From the NCBI GenBank assembly GCA_964646605.1, contig CAZYEX010000128.1, positions 1 to 10,190 of the forward strand: a stretch of DNA of 10,190 bases, given 5' to 3'. Of this stretch, positions 1 through 7,628 are shown one piece after another; positions within the stretch are counted from its first letter, which is position 1; each line of letters begins with the position of its first letter. Both the position numbers and the translations under genes were made by a program. The notes below the pieces were generated by a model that ran no database searches, had not been told where the DNA came from, and saw nothing but the letters and a program-made list of their open reading frames with translations. Source of the DNA: SBAX01 sp964646605. GTDB lineage: Bacteria; Planctomycetota; Phycisphaerae; UBA1845.

Positions 1-356
1 ACGACACATACCAACCGACCACCAGGGACGAGAGCACGCCAACAATGTCGCCAGACGTGATCGAGGGCTTCGATGAACTCGGAATACTCGCCGACGTGAC
101 CAAGCTGTCGATCGTGCTCGTTGTACCGCTTCAGTGTCCAACAGGGTGGCGAGGTAAGGACAAGTTGGACCGAGCCTTCTTCAAGGTCGGACATCCTTCG
201 CGCGTCTCCCAGGACGAGTTCGTGGGCGGTGGAACGACGTTGGACGACGGACTCAATGCGGCGAATCGCCCGCTCATCGCGCGCCAGCGTGGGGATGAGA
301 TCGTCAAGGGTTCCCCGTGAGGCGAGTTCCGCCAACGAAGGAATCTTCGGTGTCAA
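1..356 (-). CDS. Partial DNA methyltransferase, beta class (N4-cytosine/N6-adenine type), N-terminal part
   Basis: Read on the minus strand, this stretch is open from the stop at 420-422 to the window edge. It encodes about 118 residues before it is cut. Residues 46-53 (ELVLGDAR) and 63-76 (VQLVLTSPPCWTLK) match the start of a beta-class, SAM-dependent DNA methyltransferase. The SPP at 69-71 is catalytic motif IV. It is followed by a QLGHVGEY segment and by ALVPGGRLVCV (108-118), as in site-specific DNA methylases. Motif I (the SAM-binding FxGxG) should lie downstream, outside the window. There is no ATG in frame. I chose TTG at 356-354 because GGGA lies 7 bases upstream and the protein then begins with TPKIPSLAELASRGTLDDL, a plausible family N-terminus. 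A second TTG lies at 335-333. Motif IV reads SPPC, where an aromatic residue is usual (codon at 141-143). The target sequence, and whether a restriction enzyme accompanies it, cannot be seen. Confidence 0.85.
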   Translation of the reverse strand, partial: MTPKIPSLAELASRGTLDDLIPTLARDERAIRRIESVVQRRSTAHELVLGDARRMSDLEEGSVQLVLTSPPCWTLKRYNEHDRQLGHVGEYSEFIEALDHVWRHCWRALVPGGRLVCV

Positions 357-595
357 CGAGCGGTCCCGTCGCGCTAGTCCTCTTCGTAACCGGCATACCT
401 TCGGTCCTGTTCCATCCCACTAACGGTGCCTGGGTAGATCCCGGTTGTGGAAGTGTACCTCGGTGTCGTCGTCCTGAACAGCTTGGGCGGGGCGACGACC
501 GTCCCGCCGCCGTTGGACCGGTCGGCCGCCCGCGCTGAGTCACCCCACGCGAAACCTTCGCGCCCGGTCGGTGCCGCGAAACGGCGAGCGCCCGC
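357..595. other. Gene-free gap between methyltransferase and prolyl isomerase genes
   Basis: I see no supportable gene here. The open frames on both strands lack recognisable protein features and overlap real genes at their ends. The gap must hold the methyltransferase promoter (minus strand), but no convincing -35/-10 pair stands out. A short perfect inverted repeat lies at 548-562. Confidence 0.6.
548..562 (-). repeat. Short perfect inverted repeat downstream of the prolyl isomerase gene
   Basis: CGCGAA (548-553) pairs with TTCGCG (557-562) around a 3-base loop, 34 bases past the isomerase stop codon. It could mark the 3' end of the isomerase transcript. No T-run follows it on the minus strand, so it is not a classical rho-independent terminator. 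Confidence 0.35.
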
Positions 596-1162
596 TCACG
601 CCGCGGTGGGCGAAGGCGATGCCGCGCGCAGCTTGGGAAACCGCTCGTCGAGCGACTTGTTCCACTTGGCGATTTGTTTGTCGAACTTCTCGAGCAGCGG
701 GGCGACGTCCCCTTCGATGGTGACAACGGTCATGGCATCGCCCTGGCGGACGGCGTCGACGACCTCCTGCCCCGCGGCCACACGCCCGAAGACCGAGTGC
801 CGCCGATCGAGCCACGTCGTCTCTTTATGGGTGATGAAGAACTGACTGCCGTTGGTGTCCGGTCCGCTGTTGGCCATCGACAGAACGCCGGGGCCGTCAT
901 GTTTGAGTCGCGGGCTGAACTCGTCGCGGAATTGATAACCCGGCCCGCCGGTGCCCGTGCCCGTCGGATCGCCGCCCTGGATCATGAAATCTTCGAGGAC
1001 GCGATGGAACTTGAGACCGTCGTAGTATCCTCGCCGGACGAGGTTCACGAAGTTGGCCACGGTCAGCGGCGCCTCGGCGGCGAACAGGCGAAGATGAATG
1101 TCGCCTCGTACGGTGTGAACCACGGCCGAGAACTCCGTGGGGCTCGAGTTGTCTTCTCCCAT
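596..1162 (-). CDS. Cyclophilin-type peptidyl-prolyl cis-trans isomerase, 188 aa
   Basis: This enzyme catalyses cis-trans isomerisation of Xaa-Pro bonds and helps protein folding. The cyclophilin signature is complete: FHRVLEDFMIQGGDPTGTGT begins at residue 52, LSMANSGPDTNGSQFFIT spans 94-111, and WLDRRHSVFGRV spans 117-128. The residues matching the cyclophilin A active site are all present: Arg54, Phe59, Met60, Gln62, Phe109, Trp117, Leu118 and His122. There is no signal peptide or membrane segment, so it should act in the cytoplasm. Beyond the cyclophilin fold (to about 150) there is a charged, probably helical tail (DVAPLLEKFDKQIAKWNKSL) ending in a Ser/Pro/Ala-rich stretch. The start is ATG at 1162, with GGGAG 7 bases upstream. 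The gene lies 74 bases after the ABC ATPase stop, and may be read from the same transcript. That short gap contains a run of six T on the minus strand but no clear hairpin. Confidence 0.96.
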   Translation of the reverse strand: MGEDNSSPTEFSAVVHTVRGDIHLRLFAAEAPLTVANFVNLVRRGYYDGLKFHRVLEDFMIQGGDPTGTGTGGPGYQFRDEFSPRLKHDGPGVLSMANSGPDTNGSQFFITHKETTWLDRRHSVFGRVAAGQEVVDAVRQGDAMTVVTIEGDVAPLLEKFDKQIAKWNKSLDERFPKLRAASPSPTAA

Positions 1163-1169
1163 CAATTTG

Positions 1170-1174
1170 CTCCC
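1170..1174 (-). promoter_or_regulatory. Ribosome binding site of the prolyl isomerase gene
   Basis: GGGAG on the minus strand, 7 bases before ATG 1162. It fixes the start. The same frame stays open far upstream, through the ABC ATPase gene, so length alone would give a false fusion. Confidence 0.75.
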
Positions 1175-1236
1175 GCGGAGAGGATGCAGGCCCTCATCCG
1201 CACGCCGCCCGGCATTGGCCGCGGCGAAAAAAGAGA

Positions 1237-2328
1237 TTACAACTGCGCGCCGACTGTTGCAAGCGTTTTTTCCTCCCCAATCTCCGCTTTCTTTTCCGCG
1301 GCTCCGGCCGTGAGGCTCCCCGCATGGTGGCAAGCGACCCGATGTGACGGCGGAAAACCCTCCACCGGCGACAACACCGGCGTCCGCGCCCGACACTCGT
1401 CCGTCTGGTAGGGACATCGAGGATGAAAGGAGCATCCCGCGGGCGGCGACGTGGGGCTGGGCGGTTCCCCCGCGAGGCTCACGGGCGGTCGTCGCCCGCC
1501 GATCTGCGCCCTGGGGACGGCCGCCAACAGGGCCTGGGTGTATGGATGTTGTGGGCGGGAGTATAGCTCGGCCGTATCCGCGATTTCCACGATCTTCCCA
1601 AGGTACATCACCGCCACGCGGTCGCTGAACTGCGCCACCACCGCCAGATTGTGGGCAATAAACAGGTAGGTCAGCCCCAGCTCCCCCTTGAGGTCGGCCA
1701 GAAGATTCAACACCTGGGCCTGTACGGACACGTCCAGGGCGCTGACCGGTTCGTCCAGCACGATGAACTTCGGCGAGGCCGCCAACGCCCGGGCAATCCC
1801 GATCCGCTGTCGCTGCCCGCCGGAGAACTCGTGGGGGTATTTGTCGGCATCGGATGCCCGCAGCCCGACGCGCTCCAGGACCTCCGCCACCCTTCGCCGC
1901 CGCGTCGATCGGTCCCCCAGCAAGTGAATTTCCAAGGGTTCCGAGACGATCGCCCCCACCCGCATCCGTGGGTTGAGACTCCCGGCGGCGTCCTGAAAAA
2001 CGATCTGCATTTGCCGCCGCAGACCTTGCAGAGTCCGTGCCGACGCACGAAGTACGTCCACCCCGTCGAAGACGACCTCCCCGCCGGTCGCCTCGATGAG
2101 CCGCAGAATCGTGCGTCCCACGGTCGTCTTTCCGCAACCGCTCTCGCCGACCAGCCCCAAGGTCGTTCCCCGCGGGATGTCGAAGCTGATCCCGTCCACG
2201 GCCCGAACCTGGGCCGCGCGCGACGACCACGCATCTCCCCTCACCGAAAAGTAGGTCCGGAGGTCCCGCACTCCGAGGAAGGGCTCGCCGTTTGACGCGG
2301 GTTCAAGGGAAATCATGGCCGGAGTCAT
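1237..2328 (-). CDS. OppF/DppF-type peptide ABC transporter ATP-binding protein, 363 aa
   Basis: This is the ATP-hydrolysing subunit of a peptide/nickel-family ABC importer, acting at the inner face of the cytoplasmic membrane. The motifs occur in order: Walker A GESGCGKTT (61-69), Q-loop Gln112 in QIVFQD, signature SGGQRQR (169-175), Walker B FIVLDEP (188-194), and H-loop His226 in FIAHN. The C-terminus has the oligopeptide-transporter extension: RPQHPYTQALL (258-268), then CSFHPRC and a third Cys (299, 305, 312). The VRGD...VRAVDGISF insertion near residues 29-49 is typical of OppF/DppF rather than OppD. The start at 2328 is chosen because its ATG overlaps the upstream gene's TGA (ATGA), which suggests translational coupling. 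A second ATG lies at 2316, and the frame extends 18 codons further upstream. No clear Shine-Dalgarno precedes either ATG. No permease, binding protein or OppD partner is in the window, so the substrate cannot be named. Confidence 0.95.
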   Translation of the reverse strand: MTPAMISLEPASNGEPFLGVRDLRTYFSVRGDAWSSRAAQVRAVDGISFDIPRGTTLGLVGESGCGKTTVGRTILRLIEATGGEVVFDGVDVLRASARTLQGLRRQMQIVFQDAAGSLNPRMRVGAIVSEPLEIHLLGDRSTRRRRVAEVLERVGLRASDADKYPHEFSGGQRQRIGIARALAASPKFIVLDEPVSALDVSVQAQVLNLLADLKGELGLTYLFIAHNLAVVAQFSDRVAVMYLGKIVEIADTAELYSRPQHPYTQALLAAVPRAQIGGRRPPVSLAGEPPSPTSPPAGCSFHPRCPYQTDECRARTPVLSPVEGFPPSHRVACHHAGSLTAGAAEKKAEIGEEKTLATVGAQL

Positions 2329-4268
2329 CGCCGGTTCAGCGACATGGGAGGACTGTAGACGCGGATTCGCTCCCGCCGCCACCAGGCCCCGGTCTGCTCG
2401 CGCGTCGAAGCGTCTGTGAAATGATAGTCGTAGAGGATCGACCGCACGTACTTCGGCGGAGCATCCCGGAACGGGTTGCCATCCACTAGGGCTAGCACCG
2501 GCTCAGAACCCTCCAACAGCCGCCGCAGAAAGGCCCCGAACCACGGGTTACGCTCGTAGCTCCCCAAGGCCGCGAACCACATCTGCCAATCCAGCCTCGG
2601 TTGGTGCGGTTCGCAGAATCCCGGTCGGCGTTTCAGGTCGCCGGGTTTCCACTTGAACTCATATTCCAACCACGTCCGCCCATCGTTACTGCCCTCCACC
2701 ACGATCTCCGGACGCGACTTGGTCATCACCCGGAACAGCCCATAGGAGTTCACGATCCGCAGAGGATCCGCCGCGGAAAGGGCCTTGAACGCCCAGTCCG
2801 GCAGCTTCGCCCCGCGGAACGAGCCCACGTACCCGTCCGCCAGACTTGCCGGAACGATGTAGACCGCCAGTAGGAAGACCAGCAACCCTCGTACAACCCG
2901 ACGCCGCTGCCGCGGTTGGGGTTCGACGATCCACTTCGCCACGCGCCCAGGAACGAATCGCCGAAGGAACGCATCGTCGAGACTCGCTACGCAAAACGCC
3001 ACAGCCAGGAGGTTGAAAAAGTTGTAGTTCCCGGTCACCCCGATGAGGGCCATGAACCCCGCTATCACCGCACAGGCCGAATGCCGGATACGCCGCGGAC
3101 CGAACAGCAAGAACGGTACGCCCAGCTCCGCCGCGAACATGAGCGCCACCGACGTCTTCTGCCACCATTGCGGCAGTTGGTGGGCGTACCACGCCGTCCA
3201 CGTCGGAATCGGCTGCGTGTAGTAGTGATAATGGAGTGCCGTCAGGTTCCACCACGACTCGTCGCCCGAAGTGAGCTTCACCAGTCCCGATAGGAACATC
3301 AGCCGAAACAGCAGCCACTTCACCAGCCATCCCACCGCTCTCGACGGCGGCGCCGCCCGCGCCGACCCCAGCCGCCACGACAGCGGCGCCAAGAAAATCG
3401 CCAGAAAACCCACCTCCAACAGCAGAATGTCCCATTGAAAGCGAAGGAATACTCCGCCCGCGTTGGTAACCGAAAGATAGAAGACCCAGAGCAAGACAAG
3501 CATGGGAAGGGGGAGCACCCCCAAAGCCAGCAGCCCGCCCATGACCGCGCCGCCGTAGCAAAGCAGTTTCAGAAACGCATCGCTCGCGTCGTACCAACAA
3601 AGCGTGGGGAACTGCCAGTAGGCGTTCGAACCGTAATGCTGCTCGACGCGCGGAAGATACTCCGCGACCGGCGTGATGCCCTCCCGTCCCACCAAACCCA
3701 CGATCTGCACCGCCAGCGACGCGAAGGCGATGCAGTAGATCAGCCCCAGCATCCGTAGGAACAAGCGGCGGGAGAGATGGAACGTGGACGGTTCGGGACT
3801 CGGCCCCCAAAGCCGGTGCGTCACCGTCGAAAGCCCCCGACGATGCCGAGCGACGAACCGGTACGCGAGGCGCGAAATGGGCCCAAAAAGCGGCAGATGC
3901 CGATACAAAAAAAGCGGTCCGCCGCGCCACGGCGCCGTCGCCAGGGCCTCGAACACCGCCTCCGCCCCGCTCGTCACCCGGCCGTCGGGGTGTACAAGTT
4001 GCACCGCCGACGCGAACGCCTCCCGCGGAATGTGCGGGTAGTGATCCACCGCCTCCTGATACGCCGCATACTCGACGCGATCCCCGGTAATCCCTTTCCA
4101 CCGCGCGATCCACCGCCGACAAAACCCGCAATCGCCATCGAAAATCAGCAGCGGTTTTTTAGGTCCAGCCGCCTCGCACCGATCAACGGCAGGGGATGCC
4201 CAAGCTTCCTTGGCTGGCACCGATACGGATTCATTCGGCCACGGTGTCGGCTCCTGCGCGTTGGACAT
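2325..4268 (-). CDS. DCC thiol-oxidoreductase domain fused to lipase maturation factor-like membrane protein, 647 aa
   Basis: This is a two-part membrane protein. Residues 38-150 form a DCC (DUF393) domain, with the motif LLIFDGDCGFCRRW (40-53) containing Asp44, Cys47 and Cys50. This thioredoxin-like family is thought to handle thiols and disulfides. From about 165 onward it resembles the lipase maturation factor family (LMF1/LMF2 in animals). It has hydrophobic segments near 171-194, 235-270, 281-298, 312-331, 372-389, 397-429 and 460-475. The family's conserved tail follows: NSYGLFRVMTKSRPEIVVEG (507-526), then RPGF..PHQPRLDWQMWFAAL (548-568), NPWFGAFL (574-581) and KYVRSILYDY (606-615). 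Animal LMF1 helps lipases fold; the bacterial role is unknown. The CxxC-containing domain makes a folding or redox role plausible, but this is inference. The start is ATG 4268. No strong Shine-Dalgarno is visible before it. The stop overlaps the ABC ATPase start by 4 bases. Confidence 0.9.
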   Translation of the reverse strand: MSNAQEPTPWPNESVSVPAKEAWASPAVDRCEAAGPKKPLLIFDGDCGFCRRWIARWKGITGDRVEYAAYQEAVDHYPHIPREAFASAVQLVHPDGRVTSGAEAVFEALATAPWRGGPLFLYRHLPLFGPISRLAYRFVARHRRGLSTVTHRLWGPSPEPSTFHLSRRLFLRMLGLIYCIAFASLAVQIVGLVGREGITPVAEYLPRVEQHYGSNAYWQFPTLCWYDASDAFLKLLCYGGAVMGGLLALGVLPLPMLVLLWVFYLSVTNAGGVFLRFQWDILLLEVGFLAIFLAPLSWRLGSARAAPPSRAVGWLVKWLLFRLMFLSGLVKLTSGDESWWNLTALHYHYYTQPIPTWTAWYAHQLPQWWQKTSVALMFAAELGVPFLLFGPRRIRHSACAVIAGFMALIGVTGNYNFFNLLAVAFCVASLDDAFLRRFVPGRVAKWIVEPQPRQRRRVVRGLLVFLLAVYIVPASLADGYVGSFRGAKLPDWAFKALSAADPLRIVNSYGLFRVMTKSRPEIVVEGSNDGRTWLEYEFKWKPGDLKRRPGFCEPHQPRLDWQMWFAALGSYERNPWFGAFLRRLLEGSEPVLALVDGNPFRDAPPKYVRSILYDYHFTDASTREQTGAWWRRERIRVYSPPMSLNRR

Positions 4269-4398
4269 ACATCTATCGTATCCGTCGTTGAACCTGCCAG
4301 CGAGCGGAGGGTGGAGCGTGCTGAGGTAACGAGCAAGGGTCCCCTACCTCAAGGGCCCGGACCAAGGGGATGAGAGAATGTGCTCACTCACGTTCGGT
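4269..4398. other. Short intergenic region upstream of the lipase maturation factor-like gene
   Basis: It lies between the stop of the serine hydrolase and the start of the membrane protein, both on the minus strand. I see no gene. On the minus strand TACGAT, about 10 bases before ATG 4268, resembles a -10 box but has no good -35 partner. A GC-rich stretch around 4337-4370 has weak self-complementarity (GGTCC with GGACC) but no T-run. Confidence 0.4.
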
Positions 4399-7300
4399 CT
4401 AGGGTGGTGCAATTTGCGGAGACATCGACGATCCACCGCTTTGAATTACGGGTGGCCAGAGCACAAACGGGTTGGGAGGCCAAGGCACTTTGCAAACCGC
4501 ATCACCTAGAAACCCCGCAACCGCGTTATACGCACCGCTACAAGTGTAATAGTCGTCGTCAGTGAGATCAAGAATGCTAGCCTCGTAGCATTTCTTGTCG
4601 CTCCACTGGTTGAACGCGACAAAGATATCCACCCCCACCGGGAGGCGGCATGAGTGACACTCCGCCTGCGAGAAATCGTCCGTAATCCGTCCCGTGCCTG
4701 GGTCGATGGGTGGCGTGAAGTACTCATTTCGACTGTAGCAAAACCCTCCCAGACAAAACCGTTGAACTACTTCATCCTGACCAGTGCCCTGACAAGCCGT
4801 GTACGTCGGGCAGTCGCTATCCTGCGAGCAACTCGTATTTGTTTTCACCGGACCGCCCAGTTGCTTTACATCGGAATAAGCTCCACCCAGCGCCCCCGTG
4901 TGGCTCGTGGAAAGGGTCCAAATGCACTGCCCGCCAGGACAGCGTGTCTCGCCGTAACGAGGATCCGAACCGCTGCCGCCAACCCAGTACTTCGCCATGA
5001 AACGCAGATACGCTTCCGCCTCGACCGCGAGACTTCCCGCGGTGGCCGGACCGGTTCCCGAACTTCCCTCGTATCCCTGAATCGTCTGGCGGTCTAGAAA
5101 GGCCCAGTCGAATCGAAGCACTCCGTTGATCCAATCGAGAAAACTGCAATTATTACTGATCCACTCGCAGTAGGGTCTCTTCTCATCGTATACCAGCTTG
5201 TAATACGTTCCCCCGGCCGTCGTAGACCAGGCGCGCCATACCGGCTCTTTGGGGTTGCGAAGCTCAAAACGGCTCTGCGCGTGATACATGCCCTCGGCCG
5301 TACCCTGACCGGGAATGGGAAGCCCAAGTTGATCCTCGTTGAACTCTTCCAGTAAAGACCCCTGATGGAGTTGCGGTTTGCCCGTCGTGCCGTCAAAATT
5401 TCGGCCCGTGACTGTTTCGATGACGATACCAAGAAGCGAATACGCCGTATTGGAATACGAATCAAGGCTGGCCGGCGGGCTGGTGCCCGGAGTGTATAAG
5501 AGGCAGGAACCCATTCTGGCAAGGATGGATTCTATGGCCGTAAACCGGGGCACAAAATAACCCGATTCGCCGATGTCATCCTTTGCATCCGAAAAGTCCG
5601 GGAATTCAGAGTTGAAACTGCCATTGGGAAAACCGGTTTCCGATGTCAGCAGGTCTTCTTGATCGGCCCAGTCGCTTTCGACCATGAGGTCACGAAAACG
5701 ATAGAGATTCGGCAGAATGATCTTGTCGCGATCCGGAACGCTGCGAGGAAGTCCGGCCCGATGACCCATCAGGTGCCCTAGCGTCACATCTTCCCATCTC
5801 GAATCGGAATGGTTCGCCAGGCTCGGACAAGAAGTAATGTTTCGGGAGCAATCCAGCCCTGCAAAACCCGGCGGACAGTTGTCGCAATACCCGGTTCCCG
5901 TTCCTTCATCGGTGACAACGCAGTCGCCGCCGTAAGGGCAGGCATCTTCCGAATCGCAGTCAGGCGGCAGACCGGAAATCGTCGGCAGGGGCAGCGGCGG
6001 CGGATCGCCCAGGCAAATCACATCGAGAATTTCCTGCGGCACTACCCCATCGCACAATCGCAGCGCTTCGACGTTTGCGTCAGTGTCCGTGACCAATACC
6101 TCCCGTTTGATTTCTTTGCGAAGGACCGCCGCGGTCACCGCTTTGGAGTTGCTGCCGATGCGAAACGGCGTATTGGGTTGTACTTCGGTGGGCGCGGGAA
6201 GCGGGTGGCCTGGGATTGCGCCCGAAACGTTAAACGTGTCGCCGCAAGCCGATAGGTAGGCCGGATCGTTCGTTGGCGCTCCGCTCATGCTTCCATAACC
6301 ACGCACGTAGACCGGCTTGCCAAATATGCTGATGCCCAGCACCGCCCCGCCGATGCATCGATATCGCATGAATCGTTTTATGTTGTCGTCGAACGGCTTG
6401 AAGATGGCATGGGATTGCCCCGTGCTCTTGATCGCGCCGGGCGGATCGAGCGTAAGATACCGCGTCGCACACTGATCCGGAAAACTCTGCGAACAGACTT
6501 GGATTTCAACGCTTTGGGACTCGGCGAAAGACCCCGCCGGTGGTGCGACGTAGGATTGGCAATCGGGTGAACTGAAAAAAAGCGTGCCCGGCCCATTCAG
6601 AGTCCAATGAAGCTGCGTGTCGATGAGTCCTCCGCCAAATATGGTTGAGCAAAGATCGCGCTGATTGCCCTGTTCGAGAGACTCATTTGTGCCCTTGATC
6701 ACCACGTAGGTGGGGGCGCGCAACATCGATGGATTCCCCCCGCCATTTTCGCAATGTTCACCAGACGCGTCCGGATCGCAGTCGCAAAGAATTTCCTCGC
6801 CGCGCAGCACGCACGATCCCTGCCCGGAGCAGAGTCGCTCTCGGCACTCGCTCCCCAGTTCGCAATCCCCAAGGCGCGTAAGTTGGTACCCCACCGTGCA
6901 ACGATCGCAGAAATCCCCCGCAAATCCCTGGTCGCACGCGCAAGCCGCTTTGCCCGAAAATTTCTGGCATGTTCCGTGACCGGAGCAATCCACCACGCCG
7001 CACGATTCATCCACCACGCACCGATAGTCGCGGGCGTCGGGCCGCGATAGATCGGCTACCTGGTCGACCACATAAAGTTCGGCAGGGCCGGACTGGTACA
7101 CTTCACCAAGATCGCCGCTCTTGTGTTCCAGGTGCGTCCCCGGCGGGCATGAGCCAAGCCCCGAACAATCGCCGGTAAACGACCGTAGAAATCGGGACAC
7201 GTCCGCCAAGTCGACATCCGTGTCACCGTTGGTGTCGAAAACCCTTTGGCAGTCGCCAACCTGTCGTGGTCGCGCCGGATTCGGTATCTCGCCTGGCCCT

Positions 7301-7470
7301 GACAGACAATCCGCAAGAGCGGACGCATCGAATAGTGCGATGTCGCCACGCTCGTCGAAATCGCCGAACAAGAGGCTTCCCGGAACGCACGCCGGACTTG
7401 CTGCTTGCACAAGAGAGCCCAGGAAAATCACCGGACAGGAACAGGCCAACATCATCGTTTTCGACATCAT
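4399..7470 (-). CDS. Secreted modular serine hydrolase (beta-lactamase/esterase family) with dockerin-like and EGF-like modules, 1023 aa
   Basis: This is an exported enzyme of the serine beta-lactamase/D-aminopeptidase/esterase superfamily. Catalytic motifs: SxxK as Ser440-Lys443 in RIGSNSKAV, YxN as Tyr672-Asn674 in DSYSNTAYSLLG, and HTG at 857-859 in STSHTGALGG. HTG in place of KTG suggests an esterase or peptidase rather than a true lactamase. A signal peptide fits residues 1-24 (hydrophobic core LACSCPVIFLGSLVQA). Next come two dockerin/EF-hand-type loops: DFDERGDIALFD (37-48) and DTNGDTDVDLAD (79-90). EGF-like modules follow at about 157-191 and 208-240. A third EGF-like module (505-541) lies inside the catalytic domain, between SxxK and YxN. 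Another Cys-rich insert (880-941) follows HTG. No C-terminal anchor is visible. I chose ATG 7470 because GGAG lies 9 bases upstream. TTG at 7485 is also in frame but would overlap that site, and ATG 7467 is another possibility. The substrate is unknown. Confidence 0.88.
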   Translation of the reverse strand: MMSKTMMLACSCPVIFLGSLVQAASPACVPGSLLFGDFDERGDIALFDASALADCLSGPGEIPNPARPRQVGDCQRVFDTNGDTDVDLADVSRFLRSFTGDCSGLGSCPPGTHLEHKSGDLGEVYQSGPAELYVVDQVADLSRPDARDYRCVVDESCGVVDCSGHGTCQKFSGKAACACDQGFAGDFCDRCTVGYQLTRLGDCELGSECRERLCSGQGSCVLRGEEILCDCDPDASGEHCENGGGNPSMLRAPTYVVIKGTNESLEQGNQRDLCSTIFGGGLIDTQLHWTLNGPGTLFFSSPDCQSYVAPPAGSFAESQSVEIQVCSQSFPDQCATRYLTLDPPGAIKSTGQSHAIFKPFDDNIKRFMRYRCIGGAVLGISIFGKPVYVRGYGSMSGAPTNDPAYLSACGDTFNVSGAIPGHPLPAPTEVQPNTPFRIGSNSKAVTAAVLRKEIKREVLVTDTDANVEALRLCDGVVPQEILDVICLGDPPPLPLPTISGLPPDCDSEDACPYGGDCVVTDEGTGTGYCDNCPPGFAGLDCSRNITSCPSLANHSDSRWEDVTLGHLMGHRAGLPRSVPDRDKIILPNLYRFRDLMVESDWADQEDLLTSETGFPNGSFNSEFPDFSDAKDDIGESGYFVPRFTAIESILARMGSCLLYTPGTSPPASLDSYSNTAYSLLGIVIETVTGRNFDGTTGKPQLHQGSLLEEFNEDQLGLPIPGQGTAEGMYHAQSRFELRNPKEPVWRAWSTTAGGTYYKLVYDEKRPYCEWISNNCSFLDWINGVLRFDWAFLDRQTIQGYEGSSGTGPATAGSLAVEAEAYLRFMAKYWVGGSGSDPRYGETRCPGGQCIWTLSTSHTGALGGAYSDVKQLGGPVKTNTSCSQDSDCPTYTACQGTGQDEVVQRFCLGGFCYSRNEYFTPPIDPGTGRITDDFSQAECHSCRLPVGVDIFVAFNQWSDKKCYEASILDLTDDDYYTCSGAYNAVAGFLGDAVCKVPWPPNPFVLWPPVIQSGGSSMSPQIAPP

Positions 7471-7479
7471 GCTTTCTTT

Positions 7480-7483
7480 CTCC
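7480..7483 (-). promoter_or_regulatory. Ribosome binding site of the serine hydrolase gene
   Basis: GGAG (continuing as GGAGAAAG) on the minus strand, 9 bases before ATG 7470. It decides against the in-frame TTG at 7485, which lies upstream of this site. A possible -10 box, TAGAAT, lies at 7506-7501, about 30 bases before the start codon, but I found no good -35 for it. Confidence 0.6.
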
Positions 7484-7599
7484 AACGCACTGGAACCGTG
7501 ATTCTACACGATCCGCCCTTCATTAGCGATACCGAATACGACACAATTCATGCTTCCGGGACTGGCCAGACCCACCTATCATGGTCTCTGCGAAGATAG

Positions 7600-7628
7600 C
7601 TGACAAGAGGTCGCAACGTCTGTATTAT
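7600..7628 (+). promoter_or_regulatory. Likely sigma-70-type promoter of mnmG
   Basis: A -35 CTGACA (7600-7605) and a -10 TATTAT (7623-7628) are separated by exactly 17 bases. Transcription would begin near 7635, giving a leader of about 25 bases before ATG 7659. This position rules out the longer open frame that begins at ATG 7581, upstream of the promoter. The call rests on consensus matching alone. Confidence 0.55.

Noticed and set aside
674..1411. Plus-strand open frame of 245 codons across the prolyl isomerase and the end of the ABC ATPase
   Set aside because: It is antisense to two well-supported genes and shows no protein family features.
1163..2230. Open frame continuing upstream of the prolyl isomerase for more than 350 codons, looking like a fusion
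   Set aside because: It overlaps the ABC ATPase in another frame on the same strand. Its peptide is Arg/Gly-rich with no domain, and the isomerase has its own ATG and Shine-Dalgarno at 1162.
1651..2295. Plus-strand open frame of 214 codons opposite the ABC ATPase
   Set aside because: It is antisense to a gene with intact ABC motifs, and its peptide is Pro/Arg/Asp-rich with no recognisable family.
2686..4131. Minus-strand open frame of 481 codons
   Set aside because: It is an out-of-frame shadow of the DCC/LMF-like gene. The composition is typical of GC-rich frame shift (Gly, Arg, Ala, Val) and no motif is present.
7471..7485. TTG start at 7485 for the secreted hydrolase
   Set aside because: Its codons would overlap the GGAG ribosome binding site that serves ATG 7470. 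ATG is also preferred over TTG, and the signal peptide is better formed from 7470.
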